Shown here one piece after another: positions 1-8,634 of a DNA stretch of 64,000 nt; the first letter of the stretch is position 1, and each line of letters begins with the position of its first letter. The position numbers were made by a program, and so were the translations under genes. The DNA is from Nocardioides immobilis. Lineage in GTDB: Bacteria > Actinomycetota > Actinomycetes > Propionibacteriales > Nocardioidaceae. The stretch spans positions 102,911 through 166,910 of the forward strand of contig NZ_QXGH01000020.1 in NCBI RefSeq assembly GCF_003515065.1. Direction: 5' to 3'. Under the pieces are notes generated by a model, which worked only from the letters and a program-made list of their open reading frames with translations, did not search any database and was not told the origin of the DNA.

Positions 1-1329
1 CATCGGTGGAGGCCGATGAACGCTGGTGCGGTCGGACCAACGACTCGGTGCGCAAGCTGCTCGAGTGCGTCACGGTCGAGGGCGTCCTCGAGCACCAGCA
101 GGCCTTCGCTGAGATCGCGGACGCCAACGGCGGCACCCGCTCGGCCGGGACGCCCGGCTACGACGCGTCGGTCGACTATGTCGAGGACCGGCTCACCCGG
201 GCCGGTTACGTGGTCACCCGCCAGACGTTCAACGTGTTCAGCTGGGAGGAGGTCGGCGACTCCGCCCTGGAGCAGACCAGCCCGACCCCGGAGACCTATG
301 TCGAAGGCACGGACTTCGCGGCGACACCGCACTCCGAGCCGGGCGACGTCACGGCCAGCGTGACCCCGGTCGACATCCAGCTCGGTCTCGGCAACACCTC
401 GACCAGCGGCTGTGAGGCCGCCGACTTCGCCGGGTTCCCCGCGGGCGACATCGCCCTGATCCAGCGCGGCACCTGCACGTTCGAGCTGAAGGCTGAGAAC
501 GCGGCTGCTGCCGGTGCCTCCGGCGTGCTGTTGTTCAACCAGGGCAACACGACCGACGCCGGCCGGCAGGGCATCCCCGCGGTCACCCTGGGCAACGACT
601 ACACCGCCGAGATCCCGGCGCTGAGCGCGACGTACGCGCTGGGTGCCGAGCTGGCAGGCATCCCGGACCTGGAGATCCGGCTCTTCGCCAACGTCAGCCG
701 GACCCCCCACCACGCAGAACGTCATCGCCGAGTGGCGCGGCGGCGACGCGAGCAACGTGATCATGGCAGGCGCCCACCTCGACTCGGTGCCCGAGGGTCC
801 CGGTATCAACGACAACGGGTCCGGGTCCAGCGGTCTGATCGAGGTCGCCGAGCAGATCGCCAAGCTGAAGCTGCCCAACAAGGTGCGCTTCGCCTGGTGG
901 GGCGCCGAGGAAGCCGGCCTGATCGGCTCGCCCAACTACGGCCTCTTCATCTACGACGGCGACGGCTCGGGCTTCGGGCTCGTCGGCCCCGACGGCTCTG
1001 ACGAGATCGAGGCGCTCTTCGAGCGGTACTACGCAGAGCTCGGCATCCCGTCCGAGCCGACCGCGTTCAGCGGCCGGTCCGACTACCAGGCGTTCATCAA
1101 CAACGGCATCCCGTCGGGCGGCCTGTTCACCGGAGCCGAGGGGGTCAAGACACCCGCACAGGCGGCCAAGTGGGGCGGCACGGCCGGCCTCGCCTACGAC
1201 CCGTGCTACCACTCCGCCTGCGACACGATCGACAACCTCGACCACGACGCGCTGGGCATCAACGCCGACGCCGTCGCGTACGTCGTGCTCCTCTACGCCT
1301 CGCGGCGGGAGGCCATCAACGCCGGGTGA
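1..1329 (+). pseudogene. M28 family zinc aminopeptidase, 5'-truncated, frameshifted, internally deleted
   Basis: Secreted Streptomyces-griseus-type aminopeptidase with a PA insert domain, cut by the window edge so the signal peptide is missing. The PA domain lies in the first 200 visible codons. The frame breaks in a six-C run at 703-708; one C fewer restores ...VSRTPTTQNVIAEW... and the rest of the M28 domain. Zinc and catalytic residues are seen in AGAHLDSVPEG, GINDNGSG, WWGAEEAG and CYHSACDT. From recall of the S. griseus enzyme, about 26 residues between its two IGS motifs (GLIGS...NFDMIGS) are absent here, which removes the Asp zinc ligand of NFDM. A frameshift plus loss of a ligand argues for a non-functional gene, although the one-base shift alone could be a sequencing error. 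Confidence 0.8.
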
Positions 1330-1341
1330 GGCTGATCCTGC

Positions 1342-2667
1342 TCAGCCCGCGACGCTGGCGGCCGCGAGTGCGGCCGCCACGTCGTCGGCGTCGTCCGGGG
1401 ACACCAGCCCGGAGGTGACGCGGACGAAGGCCGCGCCGTCCGTCGCCAGGAAGGGCGACCCGCCGGCGACCCGGATCCCCGACGCCGACAGGTGCACCAT
1501 CGCCGCCCGCTCGTCGCGGACGGACAGCCACAGGTTGATCCCGTCCGGCACCGCGGTGTCGATGCCCAGGGCGCCGAGGGCGCCGACGAGCGTGCGCTGG
1601 CGCGCCATGTACTGACGGCGCGCCTCGCCCACCTGGTCCAGCGACTGCGACGAGGTGAGCAGGTCGAGCAGGATCGTCTGCAGCATCCGCGACGTCCAGG
1701 CCGGCCCGAGCATCCGGCGGGCGACGATCCGGTCGATGATCTCCGACGGCCCGCCCAGCGCGGCGATCCGCAGGTCGGGCCCGTGCGACTTCGAGTAGGA
1801 CCGGACGTGCACGACCCGCTCCGGCAGCCAGGCGCCGAGGCTCACGTCGGGCGCGACCGAGATACCGGAGGAGTGGTCGTCCTCGACGATCCACGGCAGG
1901 TCTGCCCGGCGCCGCCTGAGCACCCGCACCAGCTGCTCCGCGCGCGCGATCGTGGTCGAGACACCGGTCGGGTTGTGGGCTCGCGGCTGCAGGACGACGG
2001 CGACCGGCCGTGCGTCGAGCGCGCGGCGCAACGAGTCGGGCGTGATGCCGGAGGCGTCGAGGTCGACCGGCACCACCTCGGCGCCGAGCGCCTCGACGAG
2101 GTCGAAGAACGGCGGGAAGCCGGGCGACTCGAGCACCACGCGGTCGCCGTACGAGACGACCTGCTCGAGCATCCGGGTGACGCCGTCGGTCGCGCCGTCG
2201 ACCACGGTGATGGCCTCGGTCGGGTAGGGCCAGGACGCCTCGAGAACCTCGCGGAGGTCCGGCAGCACCGGCTCCTCCTGGTACGCGAGGGTGCCCGCGC
2301 GCTGCGACACCCGGTGCAGCGCCGGCCCGAGGTCGGGGAGCAGCGTCGGGTCCGGGGTGCCGCGCGAGAGGTCGAGCCGCAGGCCGTCGGGGCCGGCGCC
2401 GACGAGGCCGCGCTGCCGCGGCGACAGCCACGGCGTGGGGGTGTCGCGGACGTAGGTGCCGGCGCGACCGCGCGAGACCACGAGGCCGGTACGACGGAGC
2501 GCCTGCCACGCCGCCGACACCGTCGCCGGTGACACGCCCAGCTCCGCGGCGACGCCGCGCACGGTCGGCAGCCGGTCGCCGGGAGCCAGCTCGCCCGCCC
2601 TGATGGCGCGGCTGAACGCACCCGCGATCCCCTGCGGCGTGGTGTCGTTCAGAGCCGCCAGATCCAT
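1342..2667 (-). CDS. MocR/PdxR-family transcriptional regulator (GntR HTH + aminotransferase-like domain)
   Basis: 441-residue fusion. Residues about 10-80 form a GntR winged helix (AIRAGELAPGDRLPTVRGVA, LGVSPATVSAAWQALRRTG). The rest is a fold-type I aminotransferase-like domain with HNPTG and the PLP-lysine motif SYSKSHGPDLR near residue 290. Such proteins usually sense PLP or an amino-compound PLP adduct. The start at MDLAALND was chosen because it opens the GntR domain; an upstream extension to 2820 has no family support and would overlap the divergent gene. It is divergent from the pyrimidine-degradation operon, so control of that operon, possibly through beta-alanine or beta-aminoisobutyrate, is a reasonable inference. 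Confidence 0.9.
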   Translation of the reverse strand: MDLAALNDTTPQGIAGAFSRAIRAGELAPGDRLPTVRGVAAELGVSPATVSAAWQALRRTGLVVSRGRAGTYVRDTPTPWLSPRQRGLVGAGPDGLRLDLSRGTPDPTLLPDLGPALHRVSQRAGTLAYQEEPVLPDLREVLEASWPYPTEAITVVDGATDGVTRMLEQVVSYGDRVVLESPGFPPFFDLVEALGAEVVPVDLDASGITPDSLRRALDARPVAVVLQPRAHNPTGVSTTIARAEQLVRVLRRRRADLPWIVEDDHSSGISVAPDVSLGAWLPERVVHVRSYSKSHGPDLRIAALGGPSEIIDRIVARRMLGPAWTSRMLQTILLDLLTSSQSLDQVGEARRQYMARQRTLVGALGALGIDTAVPDGINLWLSVRDERAAMVHLSASGIRVAGGSPFLATDGAAFVRVTSGLVSPDDADDVAAALAAASVAG

Positions 2668-2752
2668 GCCCAACCCTTGACAAGAGGGAAATCGAAGCGA
2701 AATGTTCAACCAGGAAGATAACAGAACTTCCCGACCCCAGCGGAGGTGGATC
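2668..2752. promoter_or_regulatory. Divergent promoter region, MocR gene / pyrimidine operon
   Basis: 85-bp gap between the divergent MocR and amidohydrolase genes. It holds a TTGACA hexamer on the + strand at 2677-2682 and an imperfect inverted element whose arms GGAAG and CTTCC flank a 9-base centre (about 2712-2730). It is the obvious place for MocR binding. The exact promoter elements cannot be fixed by eye. Confidence 0.4.
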
Positions 2753-3601
2753 TTGACCATCGTGCGTGCTGCCATCAGCCAGACGACGTGGACCGGCGAC
2801 AAGGAGTCGATGCTCGACAAGCACGAGCAGTTCGCGCGCGACGCGGCCGCTCAGGACGCGCAGGTGATGTGCTTCCAGGAGCTGTTCTACGGCCCCTACT
2901 TCGGCATCACCCAGGACCAGAAGTACTACCGCTACGCCGAGCCTGCCGACGGCCCGATCGTCCAGCGCTTCGCCTCCCTGGCGAAGGAGCTCGGCATGGT
3001 GATGGTGCTCCCGATCTACGAGGAGGAGCAGACCGGCGTCTACTACAACACCGCGGTGGTGGTCGACGCCGACGGCACCATCCTCGGCAAGTACCGCAAG
3101 CACCACATCCCGCACCTGGACAAGTTCTGGGAGAAGTTCTACTTCCGCCCCGGCAACCTGGGCTACCCGGTCTTCGACACCGCGGTCGGCAAGGTCGGCA
3201 CCTACATCTGCTACGACCGGCACTTTCCGGAGGGGTGGCGCGAGCTGGGCCTCAACGGCGCCCACATCGTCTTCAACCCCAACGCCACCAAGCCCGGCCT
3301 GAGCAACCGGCTGTGGGAAGTGGAGGGACCGTGCGCGGCGGTCGCGAACGGCTACTTCGTCCTGCAGCCCAACCGGGTCGGCCGTGAGGACAACGAGTAC
3401 GGCGACGAGGCGGTCGACTTCTACGGCACCAGCCAGGTGATCGACCCCCGCGGAAACTTCGTCGGCGAGCGCGGCTCCAGCGAGAAGGAGGAGGTGCTGG
3501 TGCGCGAGCTCGACCTCGACATGGTCCAGCAGATGCGCGACGACTGGCAGTTCTATCGCGACCGCCGGCCCGACTCCTACACCGCGACGGCCCGGCCCTG
3601 A
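2753..3601 (+). CDS. Nitrilase-superfamily amidohydrolase, N-carbamoyl-beta-alanine / N-carbamoyl-amino-acid type
   Basis: 282-residue carbon-nitrogen hydrolase. The Glu-Lys-Cys triad is visible in CFQELFYG, KYRKHHIPH and ICYDRHFPEGWR. Length and motifs match beta-ureidopropionase or N-carbamoyl-D-amino-acid hydrolases, which release CO2 and NH3 from the carbamoyl product of dihydropyrimidinase. A TTG start is preferred because GGAGGTGG lies just upstream and MTIVRAAISQTTW is the natural N-terminus; the upstream in-frame ATG at 2702 adds a low-complexity tail. It is followed after 9 bases by dihydropyrimidinase, the previous enzyme of the pathway. Substrate preference between carbamoyl-beta-alanine and carbamoyl amino acids is not decidable here. 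Confidence 0.9.
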   Translation: MTIVRAAISQTTWTGDKESMLDKHEQFARDAAAQDAQVMCFQELFYGPYFGITQDQKYYRYAEPADGPIVQRFASLAKELGMVMVLPIYEEEQTGVYYNTAVVVDADGTILGKYRKHHIPHLDKFWEKFYFRPGNLGYPVFDTAVGKVGTYICYDRHFPEGWRELGLNGAHIVFNPNATKPGLSNRLWEVEGPCAAVANGYFVLQPNRVGREDNEYGDEAVDFYGTSQVIDPRGNFVGERGSSEKEEVLVRELDLDMVQQMRDDWQFYRDRRPDSYTATARP

Positions 3602-3610
3602 GGAGACGTG

Positions 3611-5038
3611 ATGGCCACTATTCTCATCAAGGGCGGCACGGTCGTGAACGCGACCGGGGCGGTGGCCGCCGACGTGCTGGTCGACGGCGAGCGGATCGTC
3701 GCGGTGCTCGCGCCTGGTTCTCAGGCACTCGGCAGCATCAACGCCGACCGGGTGATCGACGCGACCGGGAAGTACGTCGTCCCGGGCGGCATCGACGCCC
3801 ACACCCACATGGAGCTGCCGTTCGGCGGCACCGCTGCGATCGACACCTTCGAGACCGGTACGACGGCGGCCGCGTGGGGCGGCACGACGTCGATCATCGA
3901 CTTCGCCGTGCAGAGGTACGGCGAGCGCGTCGAGGACGGCCTGGCGGCGTGGCACGAGAAGGCGTCCGGCAACTGTGCGATCGACTACGGCTTCCACCAG
4001 ATCATCGGCGGCGTCGACGACGAGTCGCTGAAGGCGATGGAGGGACTGATCGACGAGGGCGTCTCGTCGTACAAGCTGTTCATGGCCTATCCGGGGGTCT
4101 TCTACAGCGACGACGCCCAGGTCTTGCGGGCGATGCAGAAGGCCCGTGAGACCGGGCTGCTGACGATGATGCACGCCGAGAACGGTCCCGCGATCGACGT
4201 GCTCGCGGCGCAGCTGGCCGAGTCCGGCAAGACCGCGCCCTACTACCACGGCATCGCGCGCGCCTGGCAGATGGAGGAGGAGGCCACCCACCGCGCGATC
4301 ATGCTCGCCGACGTCACCGACGCGCCGCTCTACATCGTGCACATGAGCGCGAAGCAGGCCGTCGCCCAGGTCGCCTGGGCCCGTGACAACGGCAAGAACG
4401 TCTTCGGCGAGACCTGTCCGCAGTACCTCTACCTGTCGCTGGAGAAGAACCTCGGCGCCAAGAGCGACGAGTGGGGCGACTTCGAGGGCGCCAAGTGGGT
4501 CTGCTCGACGCCGCTGCGGTCGGAGGAGGAGGGCCACCTCGAGGCGATGTGGCAGGGCCTGCGGACCAACGACCTGCAGATGGTGTCGACCGACCACTGC
4601 CCCTTCTGCATGAAGGACCAGAAGGAGCTGGGCAAGGACGACTTCCGCGCGATCCCCAACGGCATCGGCTCCATCGAGCACCGCGTCGACCTGCTCTACC
4701 AAGGCGTCGTCGACGGCCGGATCTCGCTTCCGCGCTGGGTCGAGCTGATCTCGACGACGCCGGCTCGGATGTTCGGCCTCTACGGCAAGAAGGGCGTGAT
4801 CCAGCCCGGTGCCGACGCCGACATCGTCGTCTACGACCCGAACGGCCACACGTCCATCGGGGTCGGCAAGACCCACCACATGGCGATGGACCACTCCGCC
4901 TGGGAGGGCTTCGAGATCGACGGCCACGTCGACGTCACGATCTCCCGCGGCACCGTGCTCGTCGAGAACGGCGAGTTCAGGGGGACCAAGGGCCACGGCC
5001 GGTTCCTGAAGCGCGACCTGACCCAGTACCTGGTCTAG
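3611..5038 (+). CDS. hydA: Dihydropyrimidinase / D-hydantoinase
   Basis: 475-residue cyclic amidohydrolase that opens dihydrouracil, dihydrothymine or hydantoins. Binuclear metal-site motifs appear in order: GGIDAHTHMELPF (HxH), SSYKLFMAYPG (carboxylated Lys), MMHAENG (His), YIVHMSAKQA (His) and VSTDHCPF (Asp). The ATG at 3611 is favoured over the in-frame GTG three bases earlier because AGGAG sits at the right distance. It is the second gene of the operon and directly precedes the F420 LLM gene. Hydantoinase and dihydropyrimidinase activities cannot be separated by sequence alone; the downstream aminotransferase and MmsA-type dehydrogenase favour the pyrimidine route. Confidence 0.95.
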   Translation: MATILIKGGTVVNATGAVAADVLVDGERIVAVLAPGSQALGSINADRVIDATGKYVVPGGIDAHTHMELPFGGTAAIDTFETGTTAAAWGGTTSIIDFAVQRYGERVEDGLAAWHEKASGNCAIDYGFHQIIGGVDDESLKAMEGLIDEGVSSYKLFMAYPGVFYSDDAQVLRAMQKARETGLLTMMHAENGPAIDVLAAQLAESGKTAPYYHGIARAWQMEEEATHRAIMLADVTDAPLYIVHMSAKQAVAQVAWARDNGKNVFGETCPQYLYLSLEKNLGAKSDEWGDFEGAKWVCSTPLRSEEEGHLEAMWQGLRTNDLQMVSTDHCPFCMKDQKELGKDDFRAIPNGIGSIEHRVDLLYQGVVDGRISLPRWVELISTTPARMFGLYGKKGVIQPGADADIVVYDPNGHTSIGVGKTHHMAMDHSAWEGFEIDGHVDVTISRGTVLVENGEFRGTKGHGRFLKRDLTQYLV

Positions 5039-5047
5039 GAGAGACAG

Positions 5048-6070
5048 ATGGATTTCGGCGTCGTACTGCAGACCAACCCGCCCGCTTGGCGCACGGTCGG
5101 GCTCGCGAAGGAGGCGGAGGAGCACGGGTTCGACTACGTGTGGACCTTCGACTCCCACCTCCTGTGGCAGGAGCCCTACGTCATCTACAGCCAGATCCTC
5201 GCCGAGACCCGGCGGATCATCGTCGGCCCGATGGTGACCAACCCGGCGACCCGGGACTGGACGGTCACGGCGTCGGTGTTCGCGACCCTCAACGAGATGT
5301 ACGGCAACCGCACCGTGGTCGGCATCGGACGCGGGGACTCCGCCGTACGCGTCCTCAACGGAAAGCCGACCACGCTCAAGGAGGTGCGTGAGGCCGCACA
5401 CGTGATCCGTGAGCTGGGCAACTGCCGGCCGGTCGAGCACAACGGGTCGACGCTGCAGTTCCCGTGGGCGCGCACGTCCGCGCTCGAGGTGTGGATCGCG
5501 GCCTACGGGCCGCTCGCGCTCAAGACGGCAGGCGAGGCCGGAGACGGGTTCATCCTGCAGCTCGCCGACGTCGACGTCGCGAAGTGGATGATCGCCCGGG
5601 TGCGCGATGCCGCTGAGCAGGCCGGGCGGGACCCCGATGCGCTGACGTTCTGCGTGGCCGCGCCGGCGTACGTCGGGAGCGCCGACGAGATGGCGCACAT
5701 GCGGGAGCAGTGCCGCTGGTTCGGCGGCATGGTCGGCAACCACATCGCCGACATCGTGGGGAAGTACGGCGAGGACGGGGACTTCCCCAAGGTCCTCACC
5801 GACTACATCAAGGGTCGGCAGGACTACGACTACAACGAGCACGGCAAGGCGGGGAACACCCACACCACGTTCGTGCCGGACGAGATCGTCGACCGGTTCT
5901 GCCTGCTCGGCACCCCGGAGCAGCACATTGCGAAGCTCAAGGCTCTGCAAGAGATTGGCGTCGACCAGTTCGCGATCTACCTCCAGCACGACAACAAGGA
6001 GGAGACGATGCGGGTCTACGGCGAGACGGTCATGCCGCCGCTGCGCGAGCACGTCACGGCGAAGGCATGA
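5048..6070 (+). CDS. TIGR03842-type F420-dependent LLM-class oxidoreductase
   Basis: 340-residue luciferase-like TIM barrel with the typical start MDFGVVLQTNPPAWRTV, the core GIGRGDSAV and the C-terminal GTPEQHIAKL. It belongs to the LLM subfamily repeatedly found next to hydantoinase genes and predicted to use coenzyme F420. It is 9 bases downstream of dihydropyrimidinase with an AGGAGAG ribosome site. No dihydropyrimidine dehydrogenase (PydA) gene is present in this operon, so this enzyme may provide the uracil/dihydrouracil redox step. That role is an inference; a RutA-like oxygenase role is less likely because other Rut genes are absent. Confidence 0.85.
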   Translation: MDFGVVLQTNPPAWRTVGLAKEAEEHGFDYVWTFDSHLLWQEPYVIYSQILAETRRIIVGPMVTNPATRDWTVTASVFATLNEMYGNRTVVGIGRGDSAVRVLNGKPTTLKEVREAAHVIRELGNCRPVEHNGSTLQFPWARTSALEVWIAAYGPLALKTAGEAGDGFILQLADVDVAKWMIARVRDAAEQAGRDPDALTFCVAAPAYVGSADEMAHMREQCRWFGGMVGNHIADIVGKYGEDGDFPKVLTDYIKGRQDYDYNEHGKAGNTHTTFVPDEIVDRFCLLGTPEQHIAKLKALQEIGVDQFAIYLQHDNKEETMRVYGETVMPPLREHVTAKA

Positions 6071-6076
6071 GCTGAG

Positions 6077-6961
6077 TTGGCCCAGCTCTGGAACCGCTTC
6101 CGTGCGGTGGTCTTCGGCGTCCTCGGCGTCGCCGCCGTCGTCGCGACCTGGGACGTCTACAAGGCGTTCGGGCCCGAGCAGGGCGTATTGGTCGGCGACA
6201 CCCGGGTCCTGCCGCGCACGACCGACCTGGCGATGCCGCACTCCTGGGAGATGCTGCAGCGCTTCGGGGAGCCGGTCACCGGGCTGCCGGACGCCCCGGA
6301 CGCGATCCGGGCGGTCTTCGACGCCAGCATGTTCTCCCTCGGCCTGGCGGCGCGCGGCTGGCTGATCGGCGTCGTGGTCGGGATGCTCCTCGCGCTGCTG
6401 ATGAGCCGGCTCCGGATCGTCGAGTCGGCACTGCTGCCGTGGGTGATCCTCAGCCAGACCGTCCCCCTGATCGCGATCGCGCCACTGGTCCGCCGGTGGG
6501 GCTCGGAGATCCAGATCGGCAGCTACGTCTGGAGCAGCGAGGACTCGGTCGCCGTCATCGCGGCGTACCTCGCCTTCTTCCCCGTCGCCGTCGGTGCCTT
6601 GCGCGGCCTCAAGTCGCCCGACAAGACGCACCTCGACCTGATGCGGGCGTACGGCGTCGGCTGGTGGCGGTCGCTGATCACGCTGCGGCTGCCGTCCTCG
6701 GTGCCCTACCTGCTGCCCGCACTCCGCCTCGCCGCCGCGAGCGCGGTCATCGGCGCGGTCGTCGCCGAGGTGTCGATCGGGCTCAAGGGCGGGCTCGGCC
6801 GGATGGTGATCGACTACGCCGTCGCCGCCTCCGGTGACCCGGCCAAGCCGTGGGCGCCCATCTTCGGGGCGGTCGCTGTCGGCCTCGCCGCCGCCGGCGC
6901 GATCGGCCTGCTCGGCCTCGCCCTCCGCCCCTTCCGCCTGACAGGAGTCAGCACGCAATGA
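6077..6961 (+). CDS. ABC transporter permease (SsuC/TauC/ThiX-like), first of two
   Basis: 294-residue inner-membrane permease of the BPD_transp_1 type. An N-terminal hydrophobic segment is followed by about six membrane segments and the coupling loop LMRAYGVGWWRSLITLRLPSSVPYLLPAL. The TTG at 6077 is the only start before the upstream in-frame stop at 6068. Its stop overlaps the ATG of the ATPase gene (ATGA). Together with the ATPase, the second permease and the NMT1-like lipoprotein it forms an importer probably dedicated to the operon's substrate, for example a pyrimidine or hydantoin. The substrate is inferred from context only. Confidence 0.85.
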   Translation: MAQLWNRFRAVVFGVLGVAAVVATWDVYKAFGPEQGVLVGDTRVLPRTTDLAMPHSWEMLQRFGEPVTGLPDAPDAIRAVFDASMFSLGLAARGWLIGVVVGMLLALLMSRLRIVESALLPWVILSQTVPLIAIAPLVRRWGSEIQIGSYVWSSEDSVAVIAAYLAFFPVAVGALRGLKSPDKTHLDLMRAYGVGWWRSLITLRLPSSVPYLLPALRLAAASAVIGAVVAEVSIGLKGGLGRMVIDYAVAASGDPAKPWAPIFGAVAVGLAAAGAIGLLGLALRPFRLTGVSTQ

Positions 6962-7794
6962 CAGAACCCGCGATCTCGGTGACCGGCGTCGACCGGGTGT
7001 TCGGCAAGGGCCGCAAGCAGGTCGTCGCCCTCACCGACGTCGACCTGACGGTGGCCGACGGCGAGTTCGTGGCGCTGATCGGCCCGAGCGGGTGCGGCAA
7101 GAGCACCCTGCTCCGGCTGGTCGCCGACCTCGACACGGCGACGTCCGGGGAGATCAAGGTCTTCGGCAAGGGCGCCCGCCAGGCCCGCCTCGACCAGGAC
7201 TACGGGATCGCCTTCCAGCAGGCCGGCCTGCTGCCGTGGCGCACCGTCGCGGGCAACATCGAGCTGCCGCTCAAGATCCACGGCGCCGCCCCTGCTCTGC
7301 GCAAGGCCCGCGTGGCCGAGCTGCTCGAGCTGGTCGGACTCACCGACTTCGCCAAGAACCACCCCGACCAGCTCTCCGGCGGCATGCAGCAGCGGGTGGC
7401 GATCGCGCGCGCGCTGGCCGAGAGCCCGCGGCTGCTGCTCATGGACGAGCCGTTCGGGGCCCTCGACGAGATCACCCGCGAGCGGATGCAGAACGAGCTG
7501 GTGCGGATCTGCGCCGAGACCGGCGCCGCGGTGCTGTTCGTGACGCACTCGATCCCCGAGGCCGTCTTCCTCTCCGACCGGGTGGTCGTGATGTCGCCGC
7601 GGCCGGGCCGGATCACCGGCATCGTCGACGTGCGGGCCGACGGCCTCGCCGACCACCACGACCGGACCGAGCGGGCCCGCGACCAGGAGGGCTTCTTCCG
7701 CGCCGTCGCCGAGGTGCGGGCGCTGTTGCACGGGGGCGCCTCGACAAGCTCGGCGGGGGTCGAGCCGGCGGGCGTGGGCGTGGAGGAGCGCTGA
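6958..7794 (+). CDS. ABC transporter ATP-binding protein
   Basis: 278-residue nitrate/sulfonate/taurine-class ATPase. Walker A is GPSGCGKST, the signature LSGGMQQR, Walker B LLLMDEPFGALDE, and the H-loop VLFVTHSIPEA. It overlaps the preceding permease by ATGA and the following permease by TGATG, so translation is probably coupled. The last 25 residues (ASTSSAGVEPAGVGVEER) look added: the DNA there carries a CTCGACAAGCTCG motif also found inside a second gene of this window. Confidence 0.92.
   Translation: MTEPAISVTGVDRVFGKGRKQVVALTDVDLTVADGEFVALIGPSGCGKSTLLRLVADLDTATSGEIKVFGKGARQARLDQDYGIAFQQAGLLPWRTVAGNIELPLKIHGAAPALRKARVAELLELVGLTDFAKNHPDQLSGGMQQRVAIARALAESPRLLLMDEPFGALDEITRERMQNELVRICAETGAAVLFVTHSIPEAVFLSDRVVVMSPRPGRITGIVDVRADGLADHHDRTERARDQEGFFRAVAEVRALLHGGASTSSAGVEPAGVGVEER
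7740..7752. repeat. Short repeat CTCGACAAGCTCG, copy 1
   Basis: 13-base motif inside the 3' end of the ATPase gene, identical to one at 19819-19831. It encodes STSS in both genes although the proteins are unrelated. In both cases it lies at a low-conservation protein position. It may be the core of a dispersed REP-like element; two copies in 64 kb cannot prove this. Confidence 0.45.
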
Positions 7795-8609
7795 TGGCCG
7801 CCGTCGACACCACCGTCACCCGCGACACCCGCGCCCGGTTCCCGATCACCGAGGTCCGGTGGAGCACGGTCGTCGCGCCGCTGGTGCTGGGTGCGCTGTT
7901 CCTGCTCTCCTGGGAGCTGGTGGTCGACCGGGCGGAGATCGAGCCGTTCATCCTGCCCGCGCCGAGCGCGATCTGGGAGCAGGTCACCGCCAACACCGGC
8001 AACATCGTCGACGGCGCCACCGTCACCGGCCGCAACGCGTTGATCGGGATGCTCGCCGGCGCGGTCCTCGGCGTCGTCGGCGCGGCGGTCGCCGGGTCGT
8101 TCCGGTTCGTCGACCAGATGGCGGCGCCGGTCGTCGCGGCGCTCGCCGTGATCCCGATCGTCGCGCTGGCGCCGGTGCTCTACTCGATGTTCGGCGCCGC
8201 GGTGAACACCGGCCGGATCATCGTGGCCGGCGTCTCCGTCGCGGTCCCGGTCTACCTCAACACCCTGCGCGGGATCCGGCAGGTCAAGGCCGTGCACCGC
8301 GAGCTGATGACGGCGTACGCCGCCGGCCCGCTGCAGCGGATCCGCTCGGTGACGCTGCCCACGGCGACGCCGTACGTCTTCACCGGTCTCCGGGTCGCGT
8401 CGTCGCTGGCGGTGATCGCCGCCCTGATCGCGGAGTACTTCGGCGGCCCCATCGGCGGGCTCGGCAAGTCGATCACCTCGTCCGCGGCGAGCAGCAACTA
8501 CCCGCTCGCGTGGGCCTACGTGTTCGGGTCGATCGTCCTCGGCCTGCTGTTCTACGTCGTCACCCTGCTCGTCGAGCTGTGGTTCTCGCGGCACCACCAA
8601 CCCGCATGA
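7794..8609 (+). CDS. ABC transporter permease, second of two
   Basis: 271-residue BPD_transp_1 permease: an N-terminal segment VAPLVLGALFLLSWELV, a further five or so hydrophobic helices, and the coupling loop ELMTAYAAGPLQRIRSVTLPTATPYVFTGLRVA. Its ATG overlaps the ATPase stop (TGATG). Two different permeases in one importer imply a heterodimeric channel. Substrate as for the neighbouring transporter genes. Confidence 0.88.
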   Translation: MAAVDTTVTRDTRARFPITEVRWSTVVAPLVLGALFLLSWELVVDRAEIEPFILPAPSAIWEQVTANTGNIVDGATVTGRNALIGMLAGAVLGVVGAAVAGSFRFVDQMAAPVVAALAVIPIVALAPVLYSMFGAAVNTGRIIVAGVSVAVPVYLNTLRGIRQVKAVHRELMTAYAAGPLQRIRSVTLPTATPYVFTGLRVASSLAVIAALIAEYFGGPIGGLGKSITSSAASSNYPLAWAYVFGSIVLGLLFYVVTLLVELWFSRHHQPA

Positions 8610-8634
8610 CACCCGAAAGAAACTGGAGAAGCAC

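Noticed and set aside
1316..6958. Uninterrupted 1880-codon minus-strand frame
   Set aside because: It is the antisense shadow of the MocR, amidohydrolase, dihydropyrimidinase, LLM and permease genes; Arg/Asp/His/Pro-rich composition and no domain. High G+C makes such frames common.
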